Source: an uncultured Clostridia bacterium | Lineage (GTDB): Bacteria; Bacillota; Clostridia; TANB77; CAG-508 | Length of the DNA: 15,969 nucleotides | Assembly: GCA_944388615.1 (NCBI GenBank) | Contig: CALXJL010000029.1 | Span: forward strand, 1-15,969 | Direction of reading: 5' to 3' | In this document: piece by piece, positions 6,035-14,100 of the stretch | Layout: each line of letters begins with the position of its first letter | How positions within the stretch are numbered: the first letter of the stretch is position 1 | The notes under the pieces: generated by a model | What the model was told of the DNA's origin: nothing | Seen by the model: the letters and a program-made list of their open reading frames with translations, nothing else | Database searches by the model: none | Program-made: the position numbers and the translations under genes

Positions 6035-7660
6035 ATGATAACAACACTAAATATAAAAAATATAGGAATAATAAACGATTTAACAATAGATTTAAATGAG
6101 GGGTTTAATGTATTAACAGGAGAAACAGGAGCAGGAAAAAGCCTTATAATAGATTCTTTAGGAATTTTATGTGGTGGAAGATTTTCAAAAGAAATGATTA
6201 GAAAAGGTGAAAATCATTCATATGTAGAAGCCTCAATATATTTACCAAATGTAAAAAATGAAGAAGAAAAAAATATAATAGTAACAAGAGAAATATATTC
6301 AAATGGAAGAAATACATGTAAAATAAATGGAAGACTAGTAACAGTATCTGAACTGAAAAATTTTATGCGATATATAATAGATATACATGGTCAAAATGAT
6401 AATCAAAAAATATTAGATCAATCATCACATATTGAGTATTTAGATTTATATATTGGAGAAGAACTAGAAAAATTAAAATCAAATTATAAAGATTTATACA
6501 ATAAAAGAATAGAATTAAAAAAAGAACTCAAAAATAATTTTGGAGATGAAAAAGAAAGACAAAGACAATTAGATTTATTAAAATATCAATATGAAGAAAT
6601 AAATAATGCAGATTTGAAAATAGGGGAAGAATTAGAATTAGAGACAAATAGAAAAATAATGATGAATGCAGAAAAAATTTCTGAAAGTATAAATATAGTA
6701 GAAGATAGTTTAACTGAAAAAGCTGTAGATGCTATTAATGAATCAATAAGAGCATTAGAAAAAATAGAAAATATAGATGAGACTTATTCGGAAAAGTTGA
6801 ATACTTTAAAAAATATTTATTATGATATACAAGAACTATCTAGAGATATTGTAGGAATGAAACAAGATAATTATTTTGATGAAGAGCAAAGACAAATAAC
6901 AGAAGAAAGATTGGATATGATATTTTCTTTAAAAAGGAAATATGGAAATAGTATAGAAGAGATTTTAAAATATGGCGAACAAATAAAAAATGATATTGAA
7001 AAAATAGGAAATGCTGATGAGTATAATAATGAGTTAAAAGAACAAATAATTAATATAGAAAGTAAAATGAAAGAATTAGCTCTAACCATGAGTGAAATAA
7101 GAAAAGAATATGCAATAAAATTAAATTCTAAAATAAATTGTGAATTAGAAGATTTGGAAATGAAAAAAGCTGAATTTATGGTTGAAGTAAATTATGAAGA
7201 AAATAAATTTAATATAAATGGCTTAGATACTGTGGAATTTTTAATAAAAACAAATGTGGGAGAAGAATATAAATCATTAATAAAAATAGCCTCTGGTGGA
7301 GAAATGTCTAGAATAATGTTAGCAATAAAAACAGTACTTGCAGATGTAGATAAAGTTCCAGTTATGATTTTTGATGAGATAGATACAGGAATAAGTGGAA
7401 AAGCATCTAGGGCATTAAGTGAAAAAATGAAGATAATTGCTAAAAAACATCAGATATTATGTATTACTCATAATGCTAATCTAGCAGCAAGAGCAGATAG
7501 CAATTACCTAATATATAAAATAGTAGAAGATAATAAAACCAAAACGAATATTAGATTATTAACAGAACAAGAAACAATTGAAGAAATAGCTAGAATTTCA
7601 TCAGGTGAAGTTACAAAAATAGCTATAGAACATGCAATTGAAATGAGAAAAGCTGTATAA
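6035..7660 (+). CDS. recN: DNA repair protein RecN
   Basis: An SMC-like ATPase that acts early in double-strand-break repair. The frame is open from 5981, but that start lies between the -35 and -10 of the promoter. ATG 6035 follows AAAGGATGA (6021-6029) and gives the family N-terminus MITTLNIKNIGIINDL. Length is 541 residues, slightly shorter than B. subtilis RecN (about 576). Walker A is GETGAGKS (29-36), HGQNDNQ follows in the RecN-specific region, then a long central coiled coil rich in Glu and Lys. The ABC signature ASGGEMSR is near 419-426 and the Walker B block FDEIDTGISG near 446-455, with CITHNANLAARAD as the switch region. The frequent Firmicute neighbours argR and xseA are not present. 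It appears monocistronic, although no hairpin is visible before the next promoter. Confidence 0.95.
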   Translation: MITTLNIKNIGIINDLTIDLNEGFNVLTGETGAGKSLIIDSLGILCGGRFSKEMIRKGENHSYVEASIYLPNVKNEEEKNIIVTREIYSNGRNTCKINGRLVTVSELKNFMRYIIDIHGQNDNQKILDQSSHIEYLDLYIGEELEKLKSNYKDLYNKRIELKKELKNNFGDEKERQRQLDLLKYQYEEINNADLKIGEELELETNRKIMMNAEKISESINIVEDSLTEKAVDAINESIRALEKIENIDETYSEKLNTLKNIYYDIQELSRDIVGMKQDNYFDEEQRQITEERLDMIFSLKRKYGNSIEEILKYGEQIKNDIEKIGNADEYNNELKEQIINIESKMKELALTMSEIRKEYAIKLNSKINCELEDLEMKKAEFMVEVNYEENKFNINGLDTVEFLIKTNVGEEYKSLIKIASGGEMSRIMLAIKTVLADVDKVPVMIFDEIDTGISGKASRALSEKMKIIAKKHQILCITHNANLAARADSNYLIYKIVEDNKTKTNIRLLTEQETIEEIARISSGEVTKIAIEHAIEMRKAV

Positions 7661-7708
7661 AAAATAAAGATTATTAAAACAAAGAGTTGCAATTTGTACA
7701 AAAAAGTG

Positions 7709-7737
7709 TTAACATAAGTGTGTAGTCGATTTATAGT
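7709..7737 (+). promoter_or_regulatory. Probable promoter for the DUF1737-like gene
   Basis: TTAACA (7709-7714), 17 bases, TATAGT (7732-7737). An overlapping alternative is TTGCAA (7687-7692), 17 bases, TAACAT (7710-7715). Either gives a leader of roughly 55-80 bases. The 140-base recN-to-gene gap contains no other gene. Confidence 0.55.
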
Positions 7738-7800
7738 CTAGTGCAAGATAGACACTACTTTATGTACCATAAAATTAATAATTTAATAGGAGGTAGTATG

Positions 7801-7971
7801 ATGAAAGAATACATTGTACTGTATGAAACTGGTAGAGATCCTGGAGAGATGCTCCGGGATTTAATGAGAAAGGTCTCAAGCAAGATGGAGGAAGGGTTCA
7901 TCCCTATTGGTGGACCCAAAATTACAAATGGAAATAACATCATAGCCTATCAGGCTATGATAAAAAGTTGA
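7801..7971 (+). CDS. Small DUF1737-like protein
   Basis: A 56-residue protein, MKEYIVLYETGRDPGEMLRD at the start and GFIPIGGPKITNG then IIAYQAMIKS at the end. It matches the pattern of DUF1737: a short strand, a helix, a G[WF].P[IL]GG turn and a final YQAM.K strand. The function of the family is unknown; members occur in bacteria and phages. ATG 7801 is preferred over ATG 7798 because AGGAGG (7788-7793) then has 7-base spacing. A hand count gives 67 G+C in 171 bases (39 %), well above the flanking genes, with codons such as CTC, CGG, CCC and TTC that neighbours rarely use. With its own promoter and terminator it forms a self-contained cassette between recN and lysS, which suggests acquisition from another source. 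Confidence 0.75.
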   Translation: MKEYIVLYETGRDPGEMLRDLMRKVSSKMEEGFIPIGGPKITNGNNIIAYQAMIKS

Positions 7972-7993
7972 TTCCACGTGCTGCTTGCACAGC

Positions 7994-8029
7994 AAAACTG
8001 CTGATGAATTTAATTTATCAGCAGTTTTT
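7994..8029 (+). terminator. Strong intrinsic terminator after the DUF1737-like gene
   Basis: AAACTGCTGAT (7995-8005) pairs perfectly with ATCAGCAGTTT (8017-8027), an 11-12 bp stem with an 11-base loop and a T-tract (8025-8029). Just upstream, TGCTG (7979-7983) and CAGCA (7990-7994) can form a first hairpin, and CAGCA can also pair with TGCTG (7999-8003) inside the terminator arm, so alternative folds exist. Confidence 0.87.
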
Positions 8030-8030
8030 A

Positions 8031-8059
8031 TTTACATTTTCTTATTTCTATTATATAAT
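8031..8059 (+). promoter_or_regulatory. Sigma-A promoter for the lysS operon
   Basis: TTTACA (8031-8036), 17 bases, TATAAT (8054-8059). It begins two bases after the terminator T-tract, so lysS transcription is isolated from upstream. The predicted start near 8066 leaves a leader of about 28 bases, too short for a T-box. Confidence 0.8.
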
Positions 8060-8093
8060 ACTGTGCAGAATAAGTATAAGGAGAATGATATAT

Positions 8094-9593
8094 ATGAATC
8101 AGAACGATAATAACATGGAAGAATTAGATTTAAATAATTTAATGAAAATAAGAAAAGAAAAATTAGATAATTTAAGAGCAGAAGGAAAAGACCCTTTTGA
8201 AATTACTAAATTTAATAGAACACACACAAGTAAGCAAATATGTGATAATTATGATGAATTAGAAGGAAAAGATGTAACAATAGCTGGAAGAATGATGGCT
8301 AAAAGAATAATGGGAAAGGCATCATTTTGCCATATACAAGATGAAGATGGAAGAATACAAAGTTATGTTAGTATAAATGATTTGGGAGAAGAAAGTTATA
8401 AGAAATTTAAAGAAGATGATATAGGAGATATAATTGGAATAACAGGTTTTGTTTTTAAAACAAGAACAGGTGAAATATCAATTCATGCAAAAGAAGTAAC
8501 TTTATTATCTAAATCTTTAAGACCACTTCCAGAGAAATTTCACGGATTAAAGGATATAGATTTGAGATATAGACAAAGATATGTAGATCTAATTGTGAAT
8601 CCAGAAGTTAAAGATACATTTCTAAAAAGAACAAGAATATTGAGTGAAATAAGAAATATACTTAACGAAAAAGGATATATAGAAGTAGAGACACCTATAT
8701 TAAATAATATAGCTGGAGGAGCTGCTGCAAGACCATTTATAACACATCACAATACTCTAGATATGGATATGTATTTAAGAATTGCAAATGAATTATATCT
8801 AAAAAGATTAATTGTTGGTGGATTTACTAAAGTATATGAAATGGGAAGAATGTTTAGAAATGAAGGAATGGATATAAAGCACAATCCAGAATTTACAAAT
8901 ATAGAGTTATATTCAGCATATGAAGATTATAATGATATGATGGATATATGTGAAGAGATAATATCAACTGTTGCAAAAAGAGTATTAGGAACAACAAAAA
9001 TAACGTACCAAGGAACAGAAATCGATTTAACACCATCATGGAAAAGAATAACTATGATAGATGCAATAAAAGAGGTAACAGGTATAGATTTTAATGAAAT
9101 AGAATCAGATGAAGATGCTATAGAGGTAGCAAAAAAAATAGATATTGAAATAGATGAAAATAAACAAACAAGAGGATATATAATAAATCAAATATTTGAA
9201 GATAAAGTTGAAGAAACTTTAATACAGCCAACATTTGTATGTGACTATCCAGTAGAGGTATCACCACTTACAAAAAGAAAACCATCAGATAAACGTTTAA
9301 CAGAAAGATTTGAAGTATTTATAGGCGGAAGAGAATATGGAAATGCATATTCAGAATTAAATGATCCAATAGATCAATATGAGAGATTTAAAAAACAAGT
9401 TGAAGCAAGAGAAGCCGGAGATGAAGAAGCAAACATGATGGATGAAGATTTTATAAATGCATTAGAATATGGAATGCCGCCAACAGGTGGATTGGGTATG
9501 GGAATAGATAGATTAATAATGTTGTTAACAGATTCAGCTTCAATAAGAGATGTTTTGTTATTCCCTACAATGAAACCAATTAAAGAATCTTAA
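8094..9593 (+). CDS. lysS: Lysyl-tRNA synthetase, class II
   Basis: Charges tRNA-Lys with lysine in the cytoplasm. The frame is open from 7968, but that would run through a terminator and a promoter. ATG 8094 follows AAGGAG (8078-8083) and gives MNQNDNNMEELDLNNLMKIR and a 499-residue product, the usual LysS length. Residues about 60-150 form the OB-fold anticodon-binding domain (VTIAGRMMAKRIMGKASFCH). The class II catalytic core follows: motif 1 around KRTRILSEIRNILNEKGYIE, motif 2 MGRMFRNEGMDIKHNPEFT, and motif 3 GGLGMGIDRLIMLLT near the end. This is the first gene of a long same-strand run; the M50 protease gene starts 36 bases after it. No sign of truncation. Confidence 0.97.
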   Translation: MNQNDNNMEELDLNNLMKIRKEKLDNLRAEGKDPFEITKFNRTHTSKQICDNYDELEGKDVTIAGRMMAKRIMGKASFCHIQDEDGRIQSYVSINDLGEESYKKFKEDDIGDIIGITGFVFKTRTGEISIHAKEVTLLSKSLRPLPEKFHGLKDIDLRYRQRYVDLIVNPEVKDTFLKRTRILSEIRNILNEKGYIEVETPILNNIAGGAAARPFITHHNTLDMDMYLRIANELYLKRLIVGGFTKVYEMGRMFRNEGMDIKHNPEFTNIELYSAYEDYNDMMDICEEIISTVAKRVLGTTKITYQGTEIDLTPSWKRITMIDAIKEVTGIDFNEIESDEDAIEVAKKIDIEIDENKQTRGYIINQIFEDKVEETLIQPTFVCDYPVEVSPLTKRKPSDKRLTERFEVFIGGREYGNAYSELNDPIDQYERFKKQVEAREAGDEEANMMDEDFINALEYGMPPTGGLGMGIDRLIMLLTDSASIRDVLLFPTMKPIKES

Positions 9594-9628
9594 TAAACTT
9601 TACAAATATATTATAAAGGAGAAATGCT

Positions 9629-10372
9629 ATGTTCGGTTTTAATTTTGATAGAAAAATGCTTATTATAATATTAGTTATTTTAGCATTACCGACTATTTTT
9701 AGCTATTTAGGTGATCCTAATAGATTATTAACACTTTTGTTAACATTACCAGCAGTGCTTGTAGCAATAACCTTTCATGAGTATGCACATGCACTAGCAG
9801 CAGATAAAATAGGTGATGATACACCAAGAAGACAAGGTAGGTTAACATTAAATCCATTAGCTCATTTAGATCCAATAGGTTCTTTTCTATTGATATTTGC
9901 GGGATTTGGTTGGGGAAAGCCTGTAGAAACAAATCCGAGAAATTATAATAGGAATATGAGTATGGATAAAGGTCAAGCAATTGTATCAGTGGCAGGACCA
10001 GTAATGAATTTTATAATTGCACTTATATGTACATTTATTTATGGGATTATTGTTACAATTAGACCGGATTTTATGATTACTTCAGTAGGTAATATAATAG
10101 TTATATTATTAATTCAAACAATAATTATAAATATTGGTTTAGGCGTTTTTAATTTAATTCCACTGCCACCACTTGATGGTTCTAAAATATTTACACATAT
10201 TTTGCCATATAATGCTAAACAATGGATGTATAATAATCAACATTATTTATATTTTATATTTATTTTAATTTGGATAACAGGTTTAGCAGGTAGGATTGTA
10301 TCTCCAGTAAGTAATTGGATTTTCCAGGGAATGTATAAACTAGTTAGCTGGATTATTGGAATTTTTATTTAA
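9629..10372 (+). CDS. Site-2 protease family membrane metalloprotease (M50)
   Basis: A 247-residue integral membrane protein of the compact M50 type (YwhC-like). The zinc-binding HEYAH is at 50-54 within a hydrophobic segment, and the third ligand lies in NLIPLPPLDG (175-184, Asp183). A hydrophobic segment at about 10-27 precedes it and several follow, giving about five or six helices. There is no PDZ or CBS domain. Substrates of this subgroup are mostly unknown; relatives process membrane proteins within the bilayer. The start at 9629 has AAAGGAG (9616-9622). It is followed by tsaD after 15 bases, consistent with one transcript. Confidence 0.9.
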   Translation: MFGFNFDRKMLIIILVILALPTIFSYLGDPNRLLTLLLTLPAVLVAITFHEYAHALAADKIGDDTPRRQGRLTLNPLAHLDPIGSFLLIFAGFGWGKPVETNPRNYNRNMSMDKGQAIVSVAGPVMNFIIALICTFIYGIIVTIRPDFMITSVGNIIVILLIQTIIINIGLGVFNLIPLPPLDGSKIFTHILPYNAKQWMYNNQHYLYFIFILIWITGLAGRIVSPVSNWIFQGMYKLVSWIIGIFI

Positions 10373-10387
10373 AGGTAAGGAAGGAAA

Positions 10388-11380
10388 ATGTTAGTTTTAG
10401 GTATAGAATCTAGTTGTGATGAAACATCTGTAGCAATAGTTGAAGATGGAAGAAAAGTTTTATCAAATGTAATAAATTCACAAATAAAAATACATGAGAG
10501 GTTTGGAGGAGTTGTTCCTGAAATAGCATCTAGAAATCATGTGCAAGCAATTTCTACTGTAACTAAACAAGCATTAGAACAAGCAAAAATTACATTTGAC
10601 CAAGTAGATGCTATTTCATGTACAATGGGACCGGGACTTGTAGGAGCACTACTTGTGGGTGTATCTTATGCGAAAGCATTAAGTTTTGCTCTGGACAAAC
10701 CATTAATAGGTACAAACCATATAAAAGGTCATATTGCAGCTAATTATATAACACATAAAGAATTAAAACCACCATTTATTTGTCTAATAATTTCAGGTGG
10801 TCATACACATTTAGTTCTAGTAAAAGATTATAATGATTTTCAAATCTTGGGAAAAACAAGGGATGATGCTATAGGAGAGGCTTTTGATAAGGTAGCAAGA
10901 GTAATAGGTTTAGGATATCCAGGTGGACCTAAAATAGATAAAATGGCTAAACAAGGAAAACCTAATATTCATTTACCTAGAACATATTTTGAAAATTTGG
11001 ATTTTAGTTTTAGTGGAATAAAGACAGCGGTTATAAACTTGAATCACAAAAATCCAGATATAGATAAATCAGATTTATGTGCTAGTTTTGAGCAAGCGGT
11101 AACAGAAGTTATAGTCACAAATACATTAAAGGCATGTAAAAATTCTAATGTAAAAACTGTAGCATTAGCAGGTGGAGTATCTGCAAATTCATATATAAGA
11201 AATGCTTTTGATAATGTGGCTAAAGAGAATAATATTGATATATATTATCCAGAAATGGAGCTGTGTACAGACAATGCTGCAATGATAGCTTCGGCAGGGT
11301 ATTATGAATTAATAAATGGAAAAACATCGAGCTTAGATTTAAATGCAATACCTAATTTAAAAATAGATCAATCAATATAG
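10388..11380 (+). CDS. tsaD: tRNA N6-adenosine threonylcarbamoyltransferase TsaD
   Basis: Transfers the threonylcarbamoyl group from TC-AMP to A37 of tRNAs that read ANN codons, in complex with TsaB and TsaE. The 330-residue product is full length. The ASKHA fold opens with LGIESSCDETSVAIV. Iron/zinc ligands are His111 and His115 in HIKGHIA and the Asp of CTDNAAMIA (Asp295). GGVVPEIASRNH (40-51), SGGHTHLV and FSGIKTAV are family signatures. TAAGGAAGG (10375-10383) lies just before the start. tsaB and tsaE, often adjacent in Firmicutes, are not in this window. It lies downstream of lysS, whose AAA/AAG-reading tRNA-Lys is a substrate of the modification. Confidence 0.97.
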   Translation: MLVLGIESSCDETSVAIVEDGRKVLSNVINSQIKIHERFGGVVPEIASRNHVQAISTVTKQALEQAKITFDQVDAISCTMGPGLVGALLVGVSYAKALSFALDKPLIGTNHIKGHIAANYITHKELKPPFICLIISGGHTHLVLVKDYNDFQILGKTRDDAIGEAFDKVARVIGLGYPGGPKIDKMAKQGKPNIHLPRTYFENLDFSFSGIKTAVINLNHKNPDIDKSDLCASFEQAVTEVIVTNTLKACKNSNVKTVALAGGVSANSYIRNAFDNVAKENNIDIYYPEMELCTDNAAMIASAGYYELINGKTSSLDLNAIPNLKIDQSI

Positions 11381-11397
11381 AAAGAAAGGAAGAAAAA

Positions 11398-12042
11398 ATG
11401 TCGATATATGCCATAGCAGATTTACATTTATCATTTGCAAAAAATAAACCAATGAGCATATTTGGAGACAACTGGTTTGAACATGAGGAAAAAATTAAAC
11501 AGTCTTGGAATAAACTAGTAAAGCCAGAAGATACGGTACTAATGCCTGGAGATTTCTCATGGGCAATGAATTTACAAGACACATATTTAGATTTTCAATA
11601 CTTAAACAATTTACCAGGAAAGAAAATTTTACTAAAAGGTAATCACGATTACTGGTGGACAACTTTAGCAAAATTAAATAATTTTGTACAAGATGCGATT
11701 ATATGTGGTACAAGAGGATGGACTTTTAATGATAAAGAAACTTCAGAAAAAATTTTAAAAAGAGAGGCTCTACGATTAGAGTTATCTCTTAAAGATGGAA
11801 TAAACAAATGGGGTGAAGATAAAAAGATAATAGTATGTATGCACTATCCACCAATTACAGAAGATAAAAATGATATTTTTGTAAAAGTACTAATGAAATA
11901 CGGAGTAAATAAATGTATATATGGACATTTACATGGTAACTCTCATAAAGATGCAATAGAAGGAACTATAAATGGAATAGATTTTAAACTAGTAAGCGCA
12001 GATTATTTAAATTTTAATTTATATAAAATAGATATGAGATAA
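11398..12042 (+). CDS. Calcineurin-like metallophosphoesterase
   Basis: A 214-residue cytosolic phosphoesterase. All metal-site motifs are present: D8-x-H10 (IADLHLSF), GD at 51-52 (PGDFSW), GNHD (81-84), H149 (MHYPP) and GHLH (176-179). The segments KPMSIFGDNWFEHEEKI, GNHDYWWTT and CGTRGW mark a Firmicute subfamily whose substrate is not established. Members I recall are about 230-235 residues and have about 20 more residues between the TT..K helix after GNHDYWW and the CGTRGW strand. Here AKLNNFVQDAIICGTRGW joins them directly, so a surface segment is probably missing while the active site is intact. AAAGAAAGGAAG precedes the start, 17 bases after tsaD. Confidence 0.85.
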   Translation: MSIYAIADLHLSFAKNKPMSIFGDNWFEHEEKIKQSWNKLVKPEDTVLMPGDFSWAMNLQDTYLDFQYLNNLPGKKILLKGNHDYWWTTLAKLNNFVQDAIICGTRGWTFNDKETSEKILKREALRLELSLKDGINKWGEDKKIIVCMHYPPITEDKNDIFVKVLMKYGVNKCIYGHLHGNSHKDAIEGTINGIDFKLVSADYLNFNLYKIDMR

Positions 12043-12057
12043 AAAGGAGTTAGAAGA

Positions 12058-12930
12058 ATGCATACACAAATAACTACATCAAAATTTGGAGGGGAATTAA
12101 TAAGTTTTAAATTAAATGGTGAAGAAAAGATTCATCAAGGAGAAAATTGTGTAGATGAAAATGGAAGAGTATATTGGAAAAGACATTCTCCAATATTATT
12201 CCCCTCAGTTGGAAAATTGAAGAAGAATCAGACTATAATGAATGGAAAGATATATGAGATGAATCAACATGGTTTTGCAAGAGATATGGAATTTGAACCA
12301 ATAACTAAATTAGATAATTTTCATTCATATGTTTTAAGAAGCAATAAAAGAACACTTGAAAAATATCCATATGAATTTTCTTTATATACAACATATAGAA
12401 TGGATCAAAATAAAGTAACTACAATATATAAAGTTGTAAATGAGGGAAATGTTGATATGCCATTTGGAATAGGTGGACATCCTGCATTTAAAATAGACTT
12501 GGAGGAATTAAAGAAAGAAAATTATTGTGTTGAATTTGAAGAAGAAGAAAATAAAATTCATTTTTTATATTTAGTAGATGGATTAGTGGGAACAGATTAT
12601 GCACAAAATATATTAGAAGATAAAAAAAGAATTACTATAACACCTACATTATTTAATAATGATGCTATAATAATGAAAGGTATTACTTCAACAGTAATAC
12701 ACCTTAAGAAAAAAGATACAGGTGAAAAAGTATTATCTATGGATTTTACAGGTTTCCCATATTTAGCTTTATGGTCAAAACCTAATGCACCATTTCTTTG
12801 TATTGAACCTTGGTATACAACAGCAGATGGAATAAATAGTTCAGGTGTATTTAGACAAAAAAATGATATTATATTATTACCACCCAAAAAATCATTTGAA
12901 TGCAGATATACAGTAAAATTCTATAGTTAA
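12058..12930 (+). CDS. Aldose 1-epimerase family protein, LacX-like
   Basis: A 290-residue galactose-mutarotase-fold protein predicted to interconvert alpha and beta anomers of a sugar or sugar phosphate. Expected catalytic residues are visible: His71 in QHGFAR, His141 in GGHPAF, and the general base Glu250 in IEPWYTTADG. The N-terminus RHSPILFPSVGKLK (42-55) matches the LacX subgroup rather than GalM. The true sugar substrate cannot be read from the sequence; there are no lactose or galactose genes in the window. AAAGGAG (12042-12048) overlaps the last base of the preceding gene, supporting translational linkage. Confidence 0.87.
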   Translation: MHTQITTSKFGGELISFKLNGEEKIHQGENCVDENGRVYWKRHSPILFPSVGKLKKNQTIMNGKIYEMNQHGFARDMEFEPITKLDNFHSYVLRSNKRTLEKYPYEFSLYTTYRMDQNKVTTIYKVVNEGNVDMPFGIGGHPAFKIDLEELKKENYCVEFEEEENKIHFLYLVDGLVGTDYAQNILEDKKRITITPTLFNNDAIIMKGITSTVIHLKKKDTGEKVLSMDFTGFPYLALWSKPNAPFLCIEPWYTTADGINSSGVFRQKNDIILLPPKKSFECRYTVKFYS

Positions 12931-12943
12931 AGGATGTTGAATA

Positions 12944-13141
12944 ATGGATATAATTAAATTAGTAATAAGAGTTTGCATTTTTGCTATAATATTATTTGGA
13001 GTTATATTGATATATGATGCAAGAATAATAGCAAGTAAAAAAACAAATATAGACCAAATAAATAAAAAGACTAGAATATTAAAGATAATAGGTTTTGTGT
13101 TAGCTATTATTGGTGCAATTGTATTATTATATATAAAATAG
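12944..13141 (+). CDS. Small two-helix membrane protein
   Basis: A 65-residue protein with two hydrophobic segments, about 5-24 (KLVIRVCIFAIILFGVILIY) and 46-63 (LKIIGFVLAIIGAIVLLY). A polar, basic connecting loop (DARIIASKKTNIDQINKKTR) is predicted to be cytosolic. AAAGGATG (12929-12936) supports ATG 12944. I recognise no function; small proteins of this pattern occur in Clostridia. It sits 13 bases after the epimerase gene, and its TAG stop overlaps the only plausible ribosome site (AGGA, 13140-13143) for the next gene. Confidence 0.65.
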   Translation: MDIIKLVIRVCIFAIILFGVILIYDARIIASKKTNIDQINKKTRILKIIGFVLAIIGAIVLLYIK

Positions 13142-13147
13142 GAATTT

Positions 13148-13174
13148 TATATAATCTATGTCATAGATTATATA
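13148..13174. promoter_or_regulatory. 27-base perfect palindrome before the start at 13177
   Basis: TATATAATCTATG (13148-13160) and CATAGATTATATA (13162-13174) are exact reverse complements around a single T. No Shine-Dalgarno lies in the normal position for ATG 13177; the nearest is AGGA at 13140-13143. As RNA, a 12-bp stem with a GUC triloop (13148-13159/13163-13174) would leave 6 unpaired bases between AGGA and ATG, which is ideal spacing. As DNA it could be a dimer operator; its left arm contains TATAAT (13150-13155) but no good -35 is seen. Confidence 0.7.
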
Positions 13175-13176
13175 TT

Positions 13177-14049
13177 ATGAGACTAGTATTTTTAAAAAAA
13201 GCAAGTATATGCAATTGTAAAGGCATAATAGCAAAAATAAAGAATTATATAATTGAAAGATTTATTCATCTAACAAAGAGGAATATAAATGATTATGAAA
13301 TATATGAAGTGTATGACAAGTATGATAAAAATTATAAATCTTTAATAAATAAATTAAAGAAAAATAAAGTGACACATGTTGTAATATGTAAAAAACTAGA
13401 AAATGAATTATTACACTTGAGATTATATTTAAATAATATCGAAATTATAACAGGTAGAAATTTGTTATGTGATTTATCATATGATGTTTTTATAAAAGTG
13501 AGTAAACTTAAGCATGAACTACCACAACAGCAAAAAGTGCATATATTAGTACATAGATTAAATGAAGTGAATAAAAAAAATATTGTAAAAATAATAAAAC
13601 AAGCAAATATTGTTAATATAGTAACAGATCATGTATATGAATATAATAAATTTGCTAATAATATAGAGGAAGATTTGGGAATTTTAATATCTGTGAGTAA
13701 TAATAAAACAAAAAGTTTAAGAAGATCTTCGATCATAATAAATATAGATTACACAGAAGAACAGGTTAATAAATTTAAAATATGTAATAATGCTATTTTA
13801 ATAAATTTAAAATACGAGGTAAATATAAAGAAAAAGGCTTTTTGTGGATATTGTATTAATAAGTTTGAGATTTTTGAAGAAAATATAATTGAAAACTTAG
13901 AAAATGCTCAAATAAATACGAAAGATTTTGATAGTATTAAATTAATTGAAGCGGAAGTGTTAAATGATAAAATATATGAAGATATAAAAATAGAAAATTT
14001 AATAGGAAATAGAAACAAAAAAATAGATTCAATTAGTAATAATATGTGA
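13177..14049 (+). CDS. Unrecognised 290-residue protein upstream of the nucleoside kinase
   Basis: I do not recognise the family. The product is soluble and Lys/Asn/Ile-rich, with no signal peptide or membrane helix. It shows several buried-strand patterns followed by turns: VTHVVICKK (64-72), VHILVHR (121-127), VNIVTDHVYEYNKFANNIEE (145-164), LGILISVSNN (166-175) and SSIIINIDY (183-191). The middle three, ending in a predicted strand with IIIN, recall the second half of a Rossmann-type nucleotide-binding domain of the shikimate-dehydrogenase kind; this is only a pattern impression. Its start has no normally spaced ribosome site (see the palindrome at 13148), and there is no internal Met that could serve as an alternative before the end. 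It is 51 bases ahead of the nucleoside kinase gene. Confidence 0.7.
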   Translation: MRLVFLKKASICNCKGIIAKIKNYIIERFIHLTKRNINDYEIYEVYDKYDKNYKSLINKLKKNKVTHVVICKKLENELLHLRLYLNNIEIITGRNLLCDLSYDVFIKVSKLKHELPQQQKVHILVHRLNEVNKKNIVKIIKQANIVNIVTDHVYEYNKFANNIEEDLGILISVSNNKTKSLRRSSIIINIDYTEEQVNKFKICNNAILINLKYEVNIKKKAFCGYCINKFEIFEENIIENLENAQINTKDFDSIKLIEAEVLNDKIYEDIKIENLIGNRNKKIDSISNNM

Positions 14050-14100
14050 GTAGATATATATTTCTCTACTTTTACGATACAAAAAGGAAAGGAAAATGAT

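Noticed and set aside
14049..14070. Hairpin AGTAGA/TCTACT with four Ts between the unknown gene and the nucleoside kinase
   Set aside because: Only a 6-bp stem with a 10-base AT-rich loop and a short T-tract; too weak to call a terminator.
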